This document shows positions 1-6,574 of a stretch of DNA of 13,011 nt, piece after piece (position 1 is the stretch's first letter; every line of letters starts with the position of its first letter). The position numbers and the translations under genes were made by a program. The notes beneath the pieces are model-generated. The model was not told the DNA's origin. It did no database searches and saw nothing but the letters and a program-made list of their open reading frames with translations. This DNA is from an uncultured Collinsella sp. (GTDB taxonomy: Bacteria; Actinomycetota; Coriobacteriia; Coriobacteriales; Coriobacteriaceae): NCBI GenBank assembly GCA_958436995.1, contig CAUBMI010000058.1, forward strand, positions 1 through 13,011, written 5' to 3'.

Positions 1-1
1 A

Positions 2-40
2 GGTGCGGGAACGGCCTATTTGCTCAATGTGTTCGGCTGA
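2..40 (+). CDS. Possible 3' end of an upstream gene (partial)
   Basis: One plus-strand frame runs from the window edge to a TGA at 38-40 and reads GAGTAYLLNVFG, a plausible hydrophobic C-terminus. It is followed 21 bases later by a strong hairpin with a T-run, as expected after a gene end. Only twelve codons are visible, the other frames are also open here, and the protein family cannot be named, so the stretch may simply be intergenic. Confidence 0.3.
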   Translation, partial: GAGTAYLLNVFG

Positions 41-61
41 GATCGGAAATCAACCCTCAGG

Positions 62-118
62 CGGCAGTTAGGGACGTTCCTAAACTGCCGGCCGAAAAGG
101 AACGTCCCCAACTGCCGG
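62..118. repeat. Palindromic repeat, copy A
   Basis: A 57-bp imperfect palindrome. The left arm at 62-81 pairs with 98-117 over 20 bases with one mismatch. A shorter competing hairpin is possible between 62-69 and 83-90, because the CGGCAGTT/AACTGCCG module occurs three times. Positions 62-92 are identical to 1182-1212, and the whole unit differs from copy B at four positions. The core reads GGGACGTTCC / GGAACGTCCCC. It resembles REP-type or non-autonomous dispersed elements, but no transposase is in the window. Confidence 0.8.
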
Positions 119-125
119 CTTTTTT
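62..125 (+). terminator. Repeat-derived intrinsic terminator
   Basis: The 20-bp stem of repeat copy A is followed directly by a run of six T residues at 120-125, the form of a Rho-independent terminator on the plus strand. It would end transcription of whatever gene lies left of the window and insulate the zinc-ribbon gene that starts at 179. Confidence 0.65.
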
Positions 126-135
126 GTACGCTGGG

Positions 136-141
136 TATAAT
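136..141 (+). promoter_or_regulatory. Probable -10 element of the zinc-ribbon gene
   Basis: A perfect TATAAT lies 37 bases before the ATG at 179 and just after the repeat-derived terminator. No convincing -35 hexamer is seen 16-18 bases upstream; that position falls in the 3' arm of the repeat hairpin. The promoter therefore probably abuts or overlaps the repeat. Confidence 0.5.
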
Positions 142-178
142 CGTCGTATTGCATTGAAATGTGGCGAAAGGAGTGGCA

Positions 179-1162
179 ATGTCTCGGTATTGCGCCTCGT
201 GCGGCAAGCGTCTTGCAGATGATGCCAAGTTCTGCACCTCGTGCGGTGCACCCGTTGAGCAAACAGCCGCGAGCGATAGCCAGCCCGCTTTTGAGCAGAC
301 CGGCTCCCTTGATGCGCCGCAAGCCAAGGCGGACGACCCCCTCGCCTATAGCCCCGACCCCGCCGCAAGGACCGAGGCCGTCGAGACCACGCAGCGCATA
401 CCCGTCGCGAGCGGCTCGCCCCAACAGCAGCCGGCTCCCGCATACGCGCCCGCTTCGCCACAGACCCCCGCTTCCAAAAAGAGCGGCACCGGGCCGCTTA
501 TCGCCGTTATCGTTGTGCTGGTGGCGATCATCATCGCCCTGGTCATTTTCTTTGTGATCAAGCCTTTCGACAACGCCGGTACGCAGACGACCGCCGAGGT
601 TACCAAGCTGCACCACGATGTTGACGATGATGACCTTGAGCCTCTCGGCGATCCCAATAGCCTTTACGACGATGACGATGATGACGACGAGGATGGCGGC
701 GAAGCAACGCTCTCTGAGCAGAACCTCTACCGCCGACTGAGCGAATACTACGACCTGCTCGAAGATCTCGACAGCCAGGTCCGTGGCTGCGCGCAGAACT
801 TCAACGGCAACTATCTGGAAGAGGATCGAACCACCCGTCAAAATCTCGCCGACGTCGCCGAGCGCACGGAGGACACCATCGAGCAGTATTACGACATCGT
901 CGAGGACCTGGACGTCCCGACGAGCTCCAAGAACTACAGCTCCTGGAAGGACATCATCGCCCTGTACGACGACCTGGATCACCGCATTGACGCAATCTGT
1001 GATGCCTGGGAGATCAGCCTGAAATACGCCAAGCCTGCGGACCACAAGAATGAGATCGTGGCGCCGCTGTCGCGCGACAACGTGGCGGGCACCAATGACA
1101 ATAAGTACCGCCTAGACTTTGAGGAGCGCTATCCCGGCGCCAAGCCTGTCGAGGTGAACTAG
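179..1162 (+). CDS. Zinc-ribbon, single-pass membrane protein with acidic tracts
   Basis: A 327-residue protein that I cannot assign to a defined function. Residues 4-23 form a short zinc ribbon with paired cysteines C5/C8 and C19/C22. A Pro/Ala/Gln-rich linker follows to about residue 102. One strongly hydrophobic segment at about 106-128 should cross the membrane, placing the ribbon in the cytoplasm and residues 130-327 outside. The outer part opens with acidic stretches (147-153, and seven consecutive Asp at 164-170), then a helical, Tyr/Asp/Glu-rich domain. The ATG at 179 is preferred over the GTG at 161 because an AAAGGAG at 167-173 sits five bases before it. The gene stands alone: the repeat copies lie 60 bases before the start and 19 bases after the stop. 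This ribbon-linker-membrane layout is common for uncharacterised proteins of Gram-positive anaerobes; a sensory or envelope role is only a guess. Confidence 0.85.
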   Translation: MSRYCASCGKRLADDAKFCTSCGAPVEQTAASDSQPAFEQTGSLDAPQAKADDPLAYSPDPAARTEAVETTQRIPVASGSPQQQPAPAYAPASPQTPASKKSGTGPLIAVIVVLVAIIIALVIFFVIKPFDNAGTQTTAEVTKLHHDVDDDDLEPLGDPNSLYDDDDDDDEDGGEATLSEQNLYRRLSEYYDLLEDLDSQVRGCAQNFNGNYLEEDRTTRQNLADVAERTEDTIEQYYDIVEDLDVPTSSKNYSSWKDIIALYDDLDHRIDAICDAWEISLKYAKPADHKNEIVAPLSRDNVAGTNDNKYRLDFEERYPGAKPVEVN

Positions 1163-1180
1163 CGCTTTGTCGTTCCCGAG

Positions 1181-1238
1181 CCGGCAGTTAGGGACGTTCC
1201 TAAACTGCCGGCAGAAAAAGAACATCCCTAACTGCCGG
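1181..1238. repeat. Palindromic repeat, copy B
   Basis: This is the second copy of the 57-bp element. The left arm at 1181-1199 pairs with 1220-1238 over 19 bases with one mismatch. Relative to copy A, changes fall at 1213, 1219, 1224 and 1229. It has the same orientation as copy A and starts 19 bases after the stop codon of the zinc-ribbon gene. It is followed by TC and then the separate terminator at 1241-1281, so it is not itself followed by a T-run. Confidence 0.8.
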
Positions 1239-1240
1239 TC

Positions 1241-1281
1241 AAAAAAACGAGCGAGGATCGCGGGGTCCTCGCTCGTTTTTT
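1241..1281. terminator. Bidirectional intrinsic terminator
   Basis: A perfect 10-bp inverted repeat (1248-1257 with 1266-1275) has an 8-base loop, seven A on the left (1241-1247) and six T on the right (1276-1281). It can therefore act in both directions. It separates the plus-strand zinc-ribbon gene from the minus-strand topoisomerase gene, which ends at 1304. Confidence 0.85.
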
Positions 1282-1303
1282 GGGCAATGTTTCGACTGCG
1301 CCG

Positions 1304-3898
1304 TTACTTGTCGGCGACTGTTTTCTTGGCAGTCGACTTCTTCGCGGTCGTCTTCTTGGCGGCAGTGGCTTTCTTAGCCGTCGTCTTCTTGGCCGCCGTC
1401 GTCTTCTTTGCCGTGCTCGCCTTGGTTGTGGTCTTGCGACCGCGGGCGGGCTTCTTCTCCTTGGTCGGGCAGTCCATGTTGACGCAGATACGCCACGGAC
1501 CGCGCGCCGTGTTGACCACCACGATGGGGGCGCCGCACTCGGGGCAGGTCTCGCCCGTCGCCTCGAGCTTGCCGCGCGCCGGAAGCGGATAGCTCACGCC
1601 GCAGTCATCGTAGTTGGTGCAACGGATAAAGCGCTTGCCGCTCTTTTCGCTCTTGTGCGCGATCAGGTCGCCATGGCGTCCTGCCTCGGCGCACACCTTG
1701 CACTCGCCCACCTTAAGGTCGGGCTCGTAGTTGGTGGGGCACGTGGGGTTCACGCAAATCTCGAAAGCCTTCTGGCGGAACGGCTGGCACTTAATGCGCG
1801 GCGCACCGCACTCGGGGCACACGGCCGCCTCGCCCTCGAGCGGGCTTACCTTGACGCCACTCGGCACCGGATAGGTCACATCGCAGTCGGGCCAGCCCAT
1901 GCAGCCAATGAAGCTGCCGCGGGTCTTGGCGCTCGTCTTCATAACCAGGTCCTTGCCGCACTTGGGGCAGGTACCCACGCGCGCATCGGCCGTGACGGCG
2001 TCGCTGATGGCGTCGCCCAGTTCCTGCGTATGTTTGAGCAGCTCGTCGAGCACGCCGGCCAGCAGCGCGCGCGAGTGCGTCACGACATGTTCTTCGGTGT
2101 CCTCGCCGCGCTCCACACGGGTCATATCGCCATCGAGCTCGCTGGTCATATCGGGGCTCGTGATGCGCGGGGCAAACTGCGACAGTGCATCGATAATGGC
2201 AATACCCAGCTGGCTCGGCTCCACGGGATCGTTTTTGAGGTAGCGCACGGCGTACAGGCGCTCGATGATGCTCGCGCGCGTGGACTTGGTGCCCAGGCCG
2301 CGCTTCTCCATCTCCTGCACGAGCTTGCCCTGGCTGTAGCGCGCGGGCGGCTCGGTCTGCTTGGCCTCGAGCTTAATGTCGAACACGTCGACCGTATCAC
2401 CCTGCTCCAGCGGCGGCATCTGCTCATCGCGCTTGAGTCCGTACGGATACGCCTCGCGGAAGCCCGGAGTCACGAGCACGTCGCCCGAGGCCACGAACGG
2501 CTCGCCGTTGACGTCGAGTTCGAGCTTGGTGTTCTCGATGGTCGCAGGACCCATAAGCGTCGCCAGGAAGCGGCGGGCGATGAGGTCGTAGAGCTTGCGC
2601 TGGCCGCCATCGAGCGTGGACGGATCGCCCTCGCCCGTGGGATAGATAGGCGGGTGGTCGGTGGTCTCAACCTTGCCGCGCGTGGGCTTCATGGGACCGG
2701 CGAGCACCTTTTTGCACACGGGCGCCAGCGCCGGGTTGATCTTTGCCAGGTCGCTTACCACGGCGCCCAGATCGAGCGTCGCGGGGTACACGGTGTTATC
2801 GACACGCGGGTAGCTGATGAGACCCGCCATGTAGAGGGACTCGGCGATGCGCATCGTACGCGCAGGCGAGATGCCCTCGGCCGCGGCGGCAGCCTGCAGC
2901 GAGGTCGTCGCGAACGGCGTGGGCGGCTGCTGCTTACGCGAACGCTTGGTCACCGCGGCAACGGTTGCCGTCGCAACGCCGTCAACATGGCCGTACGCCG
3001 TCACGGCAGCATCCTTGTCGGTAAAGCGCGCTGTCTTGTGCGCGATCTTAAAGCGATCGTCCTCGGCGGCACCCTGCGCGGCACCCATGCCGCGAATCTG
3101 CCAATAGTCCTCGGGCACAAACGCCATGCGCTCGCGCTCGCGCTCGACCACCAGGGCAAGCGTCGGTGTCTGCACGCGGCCGGCGGAGCGCACGTTGCCA
3201 AAGCCGCCAAACTTGGCGAGCGTCAGATAGCGCGTGAGCACCGCGCCCCAGATAAGGTCGATGTGCTGACGGCTCTCGCCGGCGTCGGCCAGGTTCTGGT
3301 CGAGCGAGACGAGATTATCGAAGGCGTGCGTGATCTCGGCCTTGGTAAACGAAGAATACTGGGCACGGGCGACCGGCAAGTCCGGCGCAACCTCGCGCAC
3401 CTTGTTGAGGGCGTCCGAGCCGATCAGCTCGCCCTCGCGATCGAAGTCCGTAGCGATGATGACGCTGTCGGACTTTTTAGCAAGGTTCTTGAGCGAACGA
3501 ATGAGTTCCTTCTCGGCCGGTAGCTTAATGACGGGCGCCCAGGTGAGGTAAGGCAGGCTCTCGAGCTTCCAGCCCTTGATGGAAATGCCGTCGGCAAGGA
3601 ACGGCTTGCGCTTGGTGTCGTAGGGCGGACGAGCCAGGCCATCGGGCATGTCGGCCGGCAGCATCTCGCCGTCCTCGGTAACCGAATACCAGCCCAGCTT
3701 TTTATCGAACAGCACGCTGTCGCAAAAATCGGGCGCGAGGATGTGACCGGCAAGACCGATCGTCACGCACTCCTCGCCTTTCCACTCAAAACGGTAGATG
3801 GCGGTGTTGTACACCTTGTCCTTTTTGGGCTTGCCCGTGGACAGCCGCTCGGCGATCTGACGCGCGGCGTCGTTTTTCTCGGCGATGATGAGCTTCAA
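1304..3898 (-). CDS. Type IA DNA topoisomerase, archaeal TopA-like, with basic C-terminal tail
   Basis: An 864-residue type IA topoisomerase, which relaxes or decatenates DNA by cutting one strand through a tyrosine bond. The N-terminal Toprim domain shows E7 and the acidic triad D151/D153/E155 in IIATDFDREGE. The catalytic tyrosine is Y363 in LISYPRVDNTVYP, a form I associate with archaeal TopA rather than the YMRTDS form of typical bacterial TopA. Four C-terminal zinc ribbons follow: C644/C647/C666/C672, C694/C697/C715/C720, C733/C736/C760/C766 and C785/C788/C805/C810. Residues 813-864 are a Lys/Ala/Thr repeat tail, like those of actinobacterial TopA and histone H1-like proteins. The start is TTG: AGGAG lies about nine bases upstream and an in-frame TAG follows just behind, so no longer start is available. 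It is the last gene of the presumed tat-hyp operon, 54 bases after hypB. Whether to call it topoisomerase I or III is uncertain. Confidence 0.92.
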   Translation of the reverse strand: MKLIIAEKNDAARQIAERLSTGKPKKDKVYNTAIYRFEWKGEECVTIGLAGHILAPDFCDSVLFDKKLGWYSVTEDGEMLPADMPDGLARPPYDTKRKPFLADGISIKGWKLESLPYLTWAPVIKLPAEKELIRSLKNLAKKSDSVIIATDFDREGELIGSDALNKVREVAPDLPVARAQYSSFTKAEITHAFDNLVSLDQNLADAGESRQHIDLIWGAVLTRYLTLAKFGGFGNVRSAGRVQTPTLALVVERERERMAFVPEDYWQIRGMGAAQGAAEDDRFKIAHKTARFTDKDAAVTAYGHVDGVATATVAAVTKRSRKQQPPTPFATTSLQAAAAAEGISPARTMRIAESLYMAGLISYPRVDNTVYPATLDLGAVVSDLAKINPALAPVCKKVLAGPMKPTRGKVETTDHPPIYPTGEGDPSTLDGGQRKLYDLIARRFLATLMGPATIENTKLELDVNGEPFVASGDVLVTPGFREAYPYGLKRDEQMPPLEQGDTVDVFDIKLEAKQTEPPARYSQGKLVQEMEKRGLGTKSTRASIIERLYAVRYLKNDPVEPSQLGIAIIDALSQFAPRITSPDMTSELDGDMTRVERGEDTEEHVVTHSRALLAGVLDELLKHTQELGDAISDAVTADARVGTCPKCGKDLVMKTSAKTRGSFIGCMGWPDCDVTYPVPSGVKVSPLEGEAAVCPECGAPRIKCQPFRQKAFEICVNPTCPTNYEPDLKVGECKVCAEAGRHGDLIAHKSEKSGKRFIRCTNYDDCGVSYPLPARGKLEATGETCPECGAPIVVVNTARGPWRICVNMDCPTKEKKPARGRKTTTKASTAKKTTAAKKTTAKKATAAKKTTAKKSTAKKTVADK

Positions 3899-3952
3899 AA
3901 GAGGCTCCTATCTCATGTCTCTGCGGCTGCGCCCGCGCTTATGGCGGCCGAC

Positions 3953-4636
3953 TTACGCCCTTGCTTGCTCAATCTGCCCGATGAGCCAATCGCACCAGGC
4001 ATCCATGCCCTCGCCCTTGCGCGCGCTCACGGCAAACCGCGGCGCTTGCGGATTGAGGTCATCGAGTGTCTTAGTATACCTATCCATGTCAAAATCGAAA
4101 GCCGGGGCCACGTCGACCTTGTTGAGCAGCTGCGCGCCGGCGTGCTGGAAGATGCCCGGATACTTGATGGGCTTGTCGTCGCCCTCGGGCACCGAGAGAA
4201 TCATGATGGACAGGTTCTCGCCCAGGTCAAAGTCGACCGGGCAGACCAGGTTACCCACGTTTTCGATAAAGATGACGTCGATGTTCTCCAGACCCACAGC
4301 CTGGTCGAAGGCATCGACAGCCTCCATGATCATGTTGCCCTCGAGGTGGCACAGACCGCCCGTGTTGATCTGGATGGCGGGCATGCCGGCTTCCTTCATG
4401 GTGATGGCGTCGACATCCGAGGCGATATCGCCCTCGATGACGGCACAGCGTAGGCCGGCCTTGTCACGCAGGCGCTCGTTGGTGCCCAGAATCGTGGTGG
4501 TCTTACCCGAGCCGGGGCTCGACAGCACATTGATCACGTAGGTGCCTGCCTCATTAAATCGCTGACGCAGCTGATCTGCCAGGCGCTCGTTGCGCGACAG
4601 GATCGGCGACGCGATATCAATCGTTTTCTCGGCCAT
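3953..4636 (-). CDS. hypB: Hydrogenase nickel-incorporation GTPase HypB
   Basis: A 227-residue SIMIBI-class GTPase that, with HypA, delivers nickel to the large subunit of [NiFe] hydrogenases in the cytoplasm. The P-loop is at about 39-47 (LSSPGSGKT, K45). The conserved metal-site cysteine and histidine C96/H97 lie in NTGGLCHLEG, a switch-region segment ENVGNLVCP spans 125-133 (C132), and the guanine-specificity motif NKVD is at 172-175. The protein lacks the N-terminal CxxCGC nickel site of Escherichia coli HypB and the His-rich stretch of some homologues, so it is the short form without storage region. The ATG is preceded by AGGAG eight bases upstream. It follows hypA by 55 bases with no terminator between. 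No hydrogenase structural gene or hypC/D/E/F lies in the window. Confidence 0.95.
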   Translation of the reverse strand: MAEKTIDIASPILSRNERLADQLRQRFNEAGTYVINVLSSPGSGKTTTILGTNERLRDKAGLRCAVIEGDIASDVDAITMKEAGMPAIQINTGGLCHLEGNMIMEAVDAFDQAVGLENIDVIFIENVGNLVCPVDFDLGENLSIMILSVPEGDDKPIKYPGIFQHAGAQLLNKVDVAPAFDFDMDRYTKTLDDLNPQAPRFAVSARKGEGMDAWCDWLIGQIEQARA

Positions 4637-4691
4637 ACTTAGCGCTCCTTACTTTGGCCCCTTTATACCCCATCATTAGATGGCTAGCGGG

Positions 4692-5048
4692 CTAATCGTC
4701 GGGGGTTTCGATTTCGATACTTGCGATATCGAGCTCGCGGCCGTGCAGCAGGCGCACGTTGGCGCCGCCACACTGGGGGCAGCGACAATGGAAACGGTCG
4801 TGCTCAAAGACCTCGCCGCAGTCCAGGCACTCGCTTTGTGGATGGACCTCCTCCACGACAAGCTCGCAGCCGCGCGTGAGCGGGTCCTCATCGCAAAACG
4901 TCTCCCACGCAAAGTCGAGTGCCTCGCGCACGACCTCGGTCATATCCCCGATACGAAGCGTTACCAAAACGGCGCGCGAGGCCCCCGCCCCACGCGCCGC
5001 GCGAATCACTGTATCGAGTATGCCGTTGACAATGCCAACCTCGTGCAT
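4692..5048 (-). CDS. hypA: Hydrogenase maturation nickel metallochaperone HypA
   Basis: A 118-residue nickel chaperone, the usual family length. It begins MHEVGIV, where H2 with neighbouring backbone atoms and E3 forms the nickel site. The structural zinc site is C74/C77 and C90/C93, with an extra cysteine at 88. It works with HypB to insert nickel into [NiFe] hydrogenase precursors. The start lies six bases after the tatC stop, and its GAGGAG ribosome binding site is inside the acidic C-terminal codons of tatC, so translation of the two is probably linked. Homologues (HybF) are hard to separate by sequence alone, but adjacency to hypB supports HypA. Confidence 0.95.
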   Translation of the reverse strand: MHEVGIVNGILDTVIRAARGAGASRAVLVTLRIGDMTEVVREALDFAWETFCDEDPLTRGCELVVEEVHPQSECLDCGEVFEHDRFHCRCPQCGGANVRLLHGRELDIASIEIETPDD

Positions 5049-5054
5049 ACCGAT

Positions 5055-5846
5055 TTACTCCTCGTCGTCCTCGTCGTCCGAGAACAGGTCCAGACGGCTC
5101 ACGAACAGGCCCTCCTTGCCCTCGCGCGCGGTAATGACCACGCGGGCGATGGCGAGCGAAATCTCGTAGAGCGAGAGCAGGGCGCCATACATGAGACCCA
5201 GCGTAACGGGCGAGCCGTCGGGCGTAATCACAGCCGAACCCACGAGCAGGCCTACGTACACGTAGCGCCAGGCGCTGCGGAAGGCCGCATAGGACACGAT
5301 GTGGAAAACGGACAGGTAGAAGATGATGAGCGGCAGCTCAAACGCCACACCAAAGCCGATCATAAAGAGCAGCTCCATATTGACGTAGTTCTCCAGATCG
5401 GGCAGCGCCGTAGCGACGGCAGAGGTCTCGCCGATGAGCCACTCAAAGCCCGCAGGGATGATGATGAAATAGCAGAAAATGGCGCCCAGGAAGAACAGCA
5501 CCGTCGAGGCGAGCACCGTGGGCACGACCCACTTGCGCTCGTTGGGGCGAAGCGCCGGCAGGAAAAACGCCAAAATCTGCCAGATAATCATAGGCGTGCA
5601 CATGACGACAGCCATCTTGATGGCCAGCGAAAAGCGCAGACCAAAGCCGCCGAGCGTGGTGGTGATGTAGAACTTACCGTCCGGCACAAAGGAGCGGATG
5701 GGATCTTCCAGGATGTCGAGCACTACAGGCGTGGCGAAATACAGCACGATAGCGGCGGCAAACACCGACACGACCACGATGGTCAGGCGGCGACGGAGTT
5801 CTCCTAGGTGATCGAAAAGCGGCATTCGCGCAGGTCCGATAGGCAT
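5055..5846 (-). CDS. tatC: Twin-arginine translocase subunit TatC
   Basis: A 263-residue polytopic membrane protein, the signal-peptide receptor of the Tat pathway that exports folded, often cofactor-bearing proteins. The N-terminal cytosolic motif FDHLGELRRRL (11-21) includes the conserved glutamate E16. Six hydrophobic segments lie at about 20-40, 70-95, 107-130, 158-180, 192-207 and 213-236. Signature residues appear in FGVAFELP (165-172, E170) and SAVITPDGSPVT (204-215). The C-terminus is highly acidic. The ATG shares its A with the TAA of tatA (TAATG), and GGGAGG lies about ten bases upstream, so translational coupling is likely. A later ATG at codon 8 would still keep the first motif but has a weak ribosome binding site. 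Confidence 0.96.
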   Translation of the reverse strand: MPIGPARMPLFDHLGELRRRLTIVVVSVFAAAIVLYFATPVVLDILEDPIRSFVPDGKFYITTTLGGFGLRFSLAIKMAVVMCTPMIIWQILAFFLPALRPNERKWVVPTVLASTVLFFLGAIFCYFIIIPAGFEWLIGETSAVATALPDLENYVNMELLFMIGFGVAFELPLIIFYLSVFHIVSYAAFRSAWRYVYVGLLVGSAVITPDGSPVTLGLMYGALLSLYEISLAIARVVITAREGKEGLFVSRLDLFSDDEDDEE

Positions 5847-6421
5847 TACTCATCGCCTCCCTTCGAGGCATCGGCGGCGGCTTCGGCAGCGGCTTCGTCC
5901 TCGACCTCGAGCTCGCGAGCGAGCTGGTCGACGACGGCCTTGCGCTTGCGGGGACGACGGGCGTAGAGGTCAGCCGTCGTGGGCTCTGCCGGCTCGGGCT
6001 TGGGCTCTGCAGCAGGCTCGGGCTCGACGGCAGCAGCAGGCTCTGTACCCTCGGCCTCATCAACAGCGCCTTCGCCCTCAGCAGCGCCCTCGCTTGCGGC
6101 CTTCTCGGCAGCAAGACGGGCGCGACGCTCGGCAAAGGTCTCCTTCTTGGCGGGCGCTGCCGTCTCGGCGGCATCATCGTCCGCATCGGAATCGTCGTCG
6201 GTCGCAGCAGTCTTCTTGGGCTTGACCGGGGCCGACGCGGCCTCGCTCACCGGATCGATAATCTCGGACTGAACAACGGCCGTCATCTTTTCCTGCGTCT
6301 CGCGGAACTGACGGATAGCACGGCCGATCGTGCGGCCCATCTGCGGGAGCTTATCCGGGCCAAACAGCAAAAAGCCGAAGACCACGATGATCGCGAGCTC
6401 ACCCTCTCCAATACCAAACAC
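5846..6421 (-). CDS. tatA: Tat translocase TatA/TatB-family subunit with long acidic tail
   Basis: A 191-residue protein starting at a GTG (6421-6419) preceded by GGAGG; longer in-frame versions would place that ribosome binding site inside the gene and add an unlikely N-terminus. Residues 1-21 form the membrane helix, with G21-P22 in the hinge FGPDKLP, and an amphipathic helix follows to about residue 45. F20-G21 is the TatA signature, while E8 is a polar residue seen in TatB, so sequence alone does not fully separate the two. The tail from about 50 to 191 is Ala/Glu/Pro/Asp-rich, low in complexity and longer than in usual TatA (roughly 60-90 residues). With TatC it forms the export pore or receptor at the membrane. 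No other tat gene is nearby, so a minimal TatA-TatC system is possible. Confidence 0.9.
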   Translation of the reverse strand: MFGIGEGELAIIVVFGFLLFGPDKLPQMGRTIGRAIRQFRETQEKMTAVVQSEIIDPVSEAASAPVKPKKTAATDDDSDADDDAAETAAPAKKETFAERRARLAAEKAASEGAAEGEGAVDEAEGTEPAAAVEPEPAAEPKPEPAEPTTADLYARRPRKRKAVVDQLARELEVEDEAAAEAAADASKGGDE

Positions 6422-6496
6422 ACATACCTCCAAGGCTCGATGTGAGTCGAGCCCGCACCGCGCCATTCGGCCGGAACTCGTCTATTCATTCGGTCA

Positions 6497-6502
6497 AGTA
6501 TA
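6497..6502 (-). promoter_or_regulatory. Possible -10 element of the tat-hyp-topoisomerase operon
   Basis: On the minus strand this reads TATACT, 75 bases before the chosen GTG start of tatA. No clear -35 is seen at 16-18 bases; that position lies in the inverted repeat at 6503-6530. The same hexamer lies upstream of the aminotransferase gene (8303-8308) and the gntR-like gene. Confidence 0.35.
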
Positions 6503-6530
6503 GCGCCCGGACGCCAAAACGTCCGAGCGC
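6503..6530. repeat. Inverted repeat upstream of tatA
   Basis: Arms 6503-6513 and 6520-6530 pair over 11 bases with one mismatch around the 6-base loop CCAAAA. It abuts the TATACT box and lies between the STAS gene end and tatA. It has no T-run on the minus strand, so it is either a weak terminator of the upstream gene or an operator covering the -35 region. Confidence 0.5.
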
Positions 6531-6574
6531 ATCACAAACATATGCCAAACGGCACGCCCTTTTGGGGGCAAAGA

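Noticed and set aside
80..1045. Minus-strand open frame opposite the zinc-ribbon gene
   Set aside because: The plus frame has a ribosome binding site, zinc ribbon and membrane helix. The minus frame is Val/Leu/Asp-rich shadow from the acidic codons and runs into the repeat.
1304..1460. Repeat array at the 3' end of the topoisomerase gene
   Set aside because: The repetitive sequence is explained by the Lys/Ala/Thr-rich C-terminal tail codons and is not a CRISPR or tandem-repeat locus.
1280..3523. Long plus-strand open frame opposite the topoisomerase gene
   Set aside because: It is an antisense shadow caused by high-GC codon bias. The minus strand encodes a complete topoisomerase with all motifs, while the plus frame has no recognisable domain or credible start.
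5849..6270. Low-complexity tract inside the Tat subunit gene as an insertion
   Set aside because: It stays in frame, has the same base composition as its surroundings, and encodes a tail of the kind seen in some TatA/TatB proteins.
6422..6466. Longer N-terminus for the Tat subunit starting at 6466
   Set aside because: It would add residues before the conserved FGIGEGEL start and place the GGAGG ribosome binding site inside the gene.
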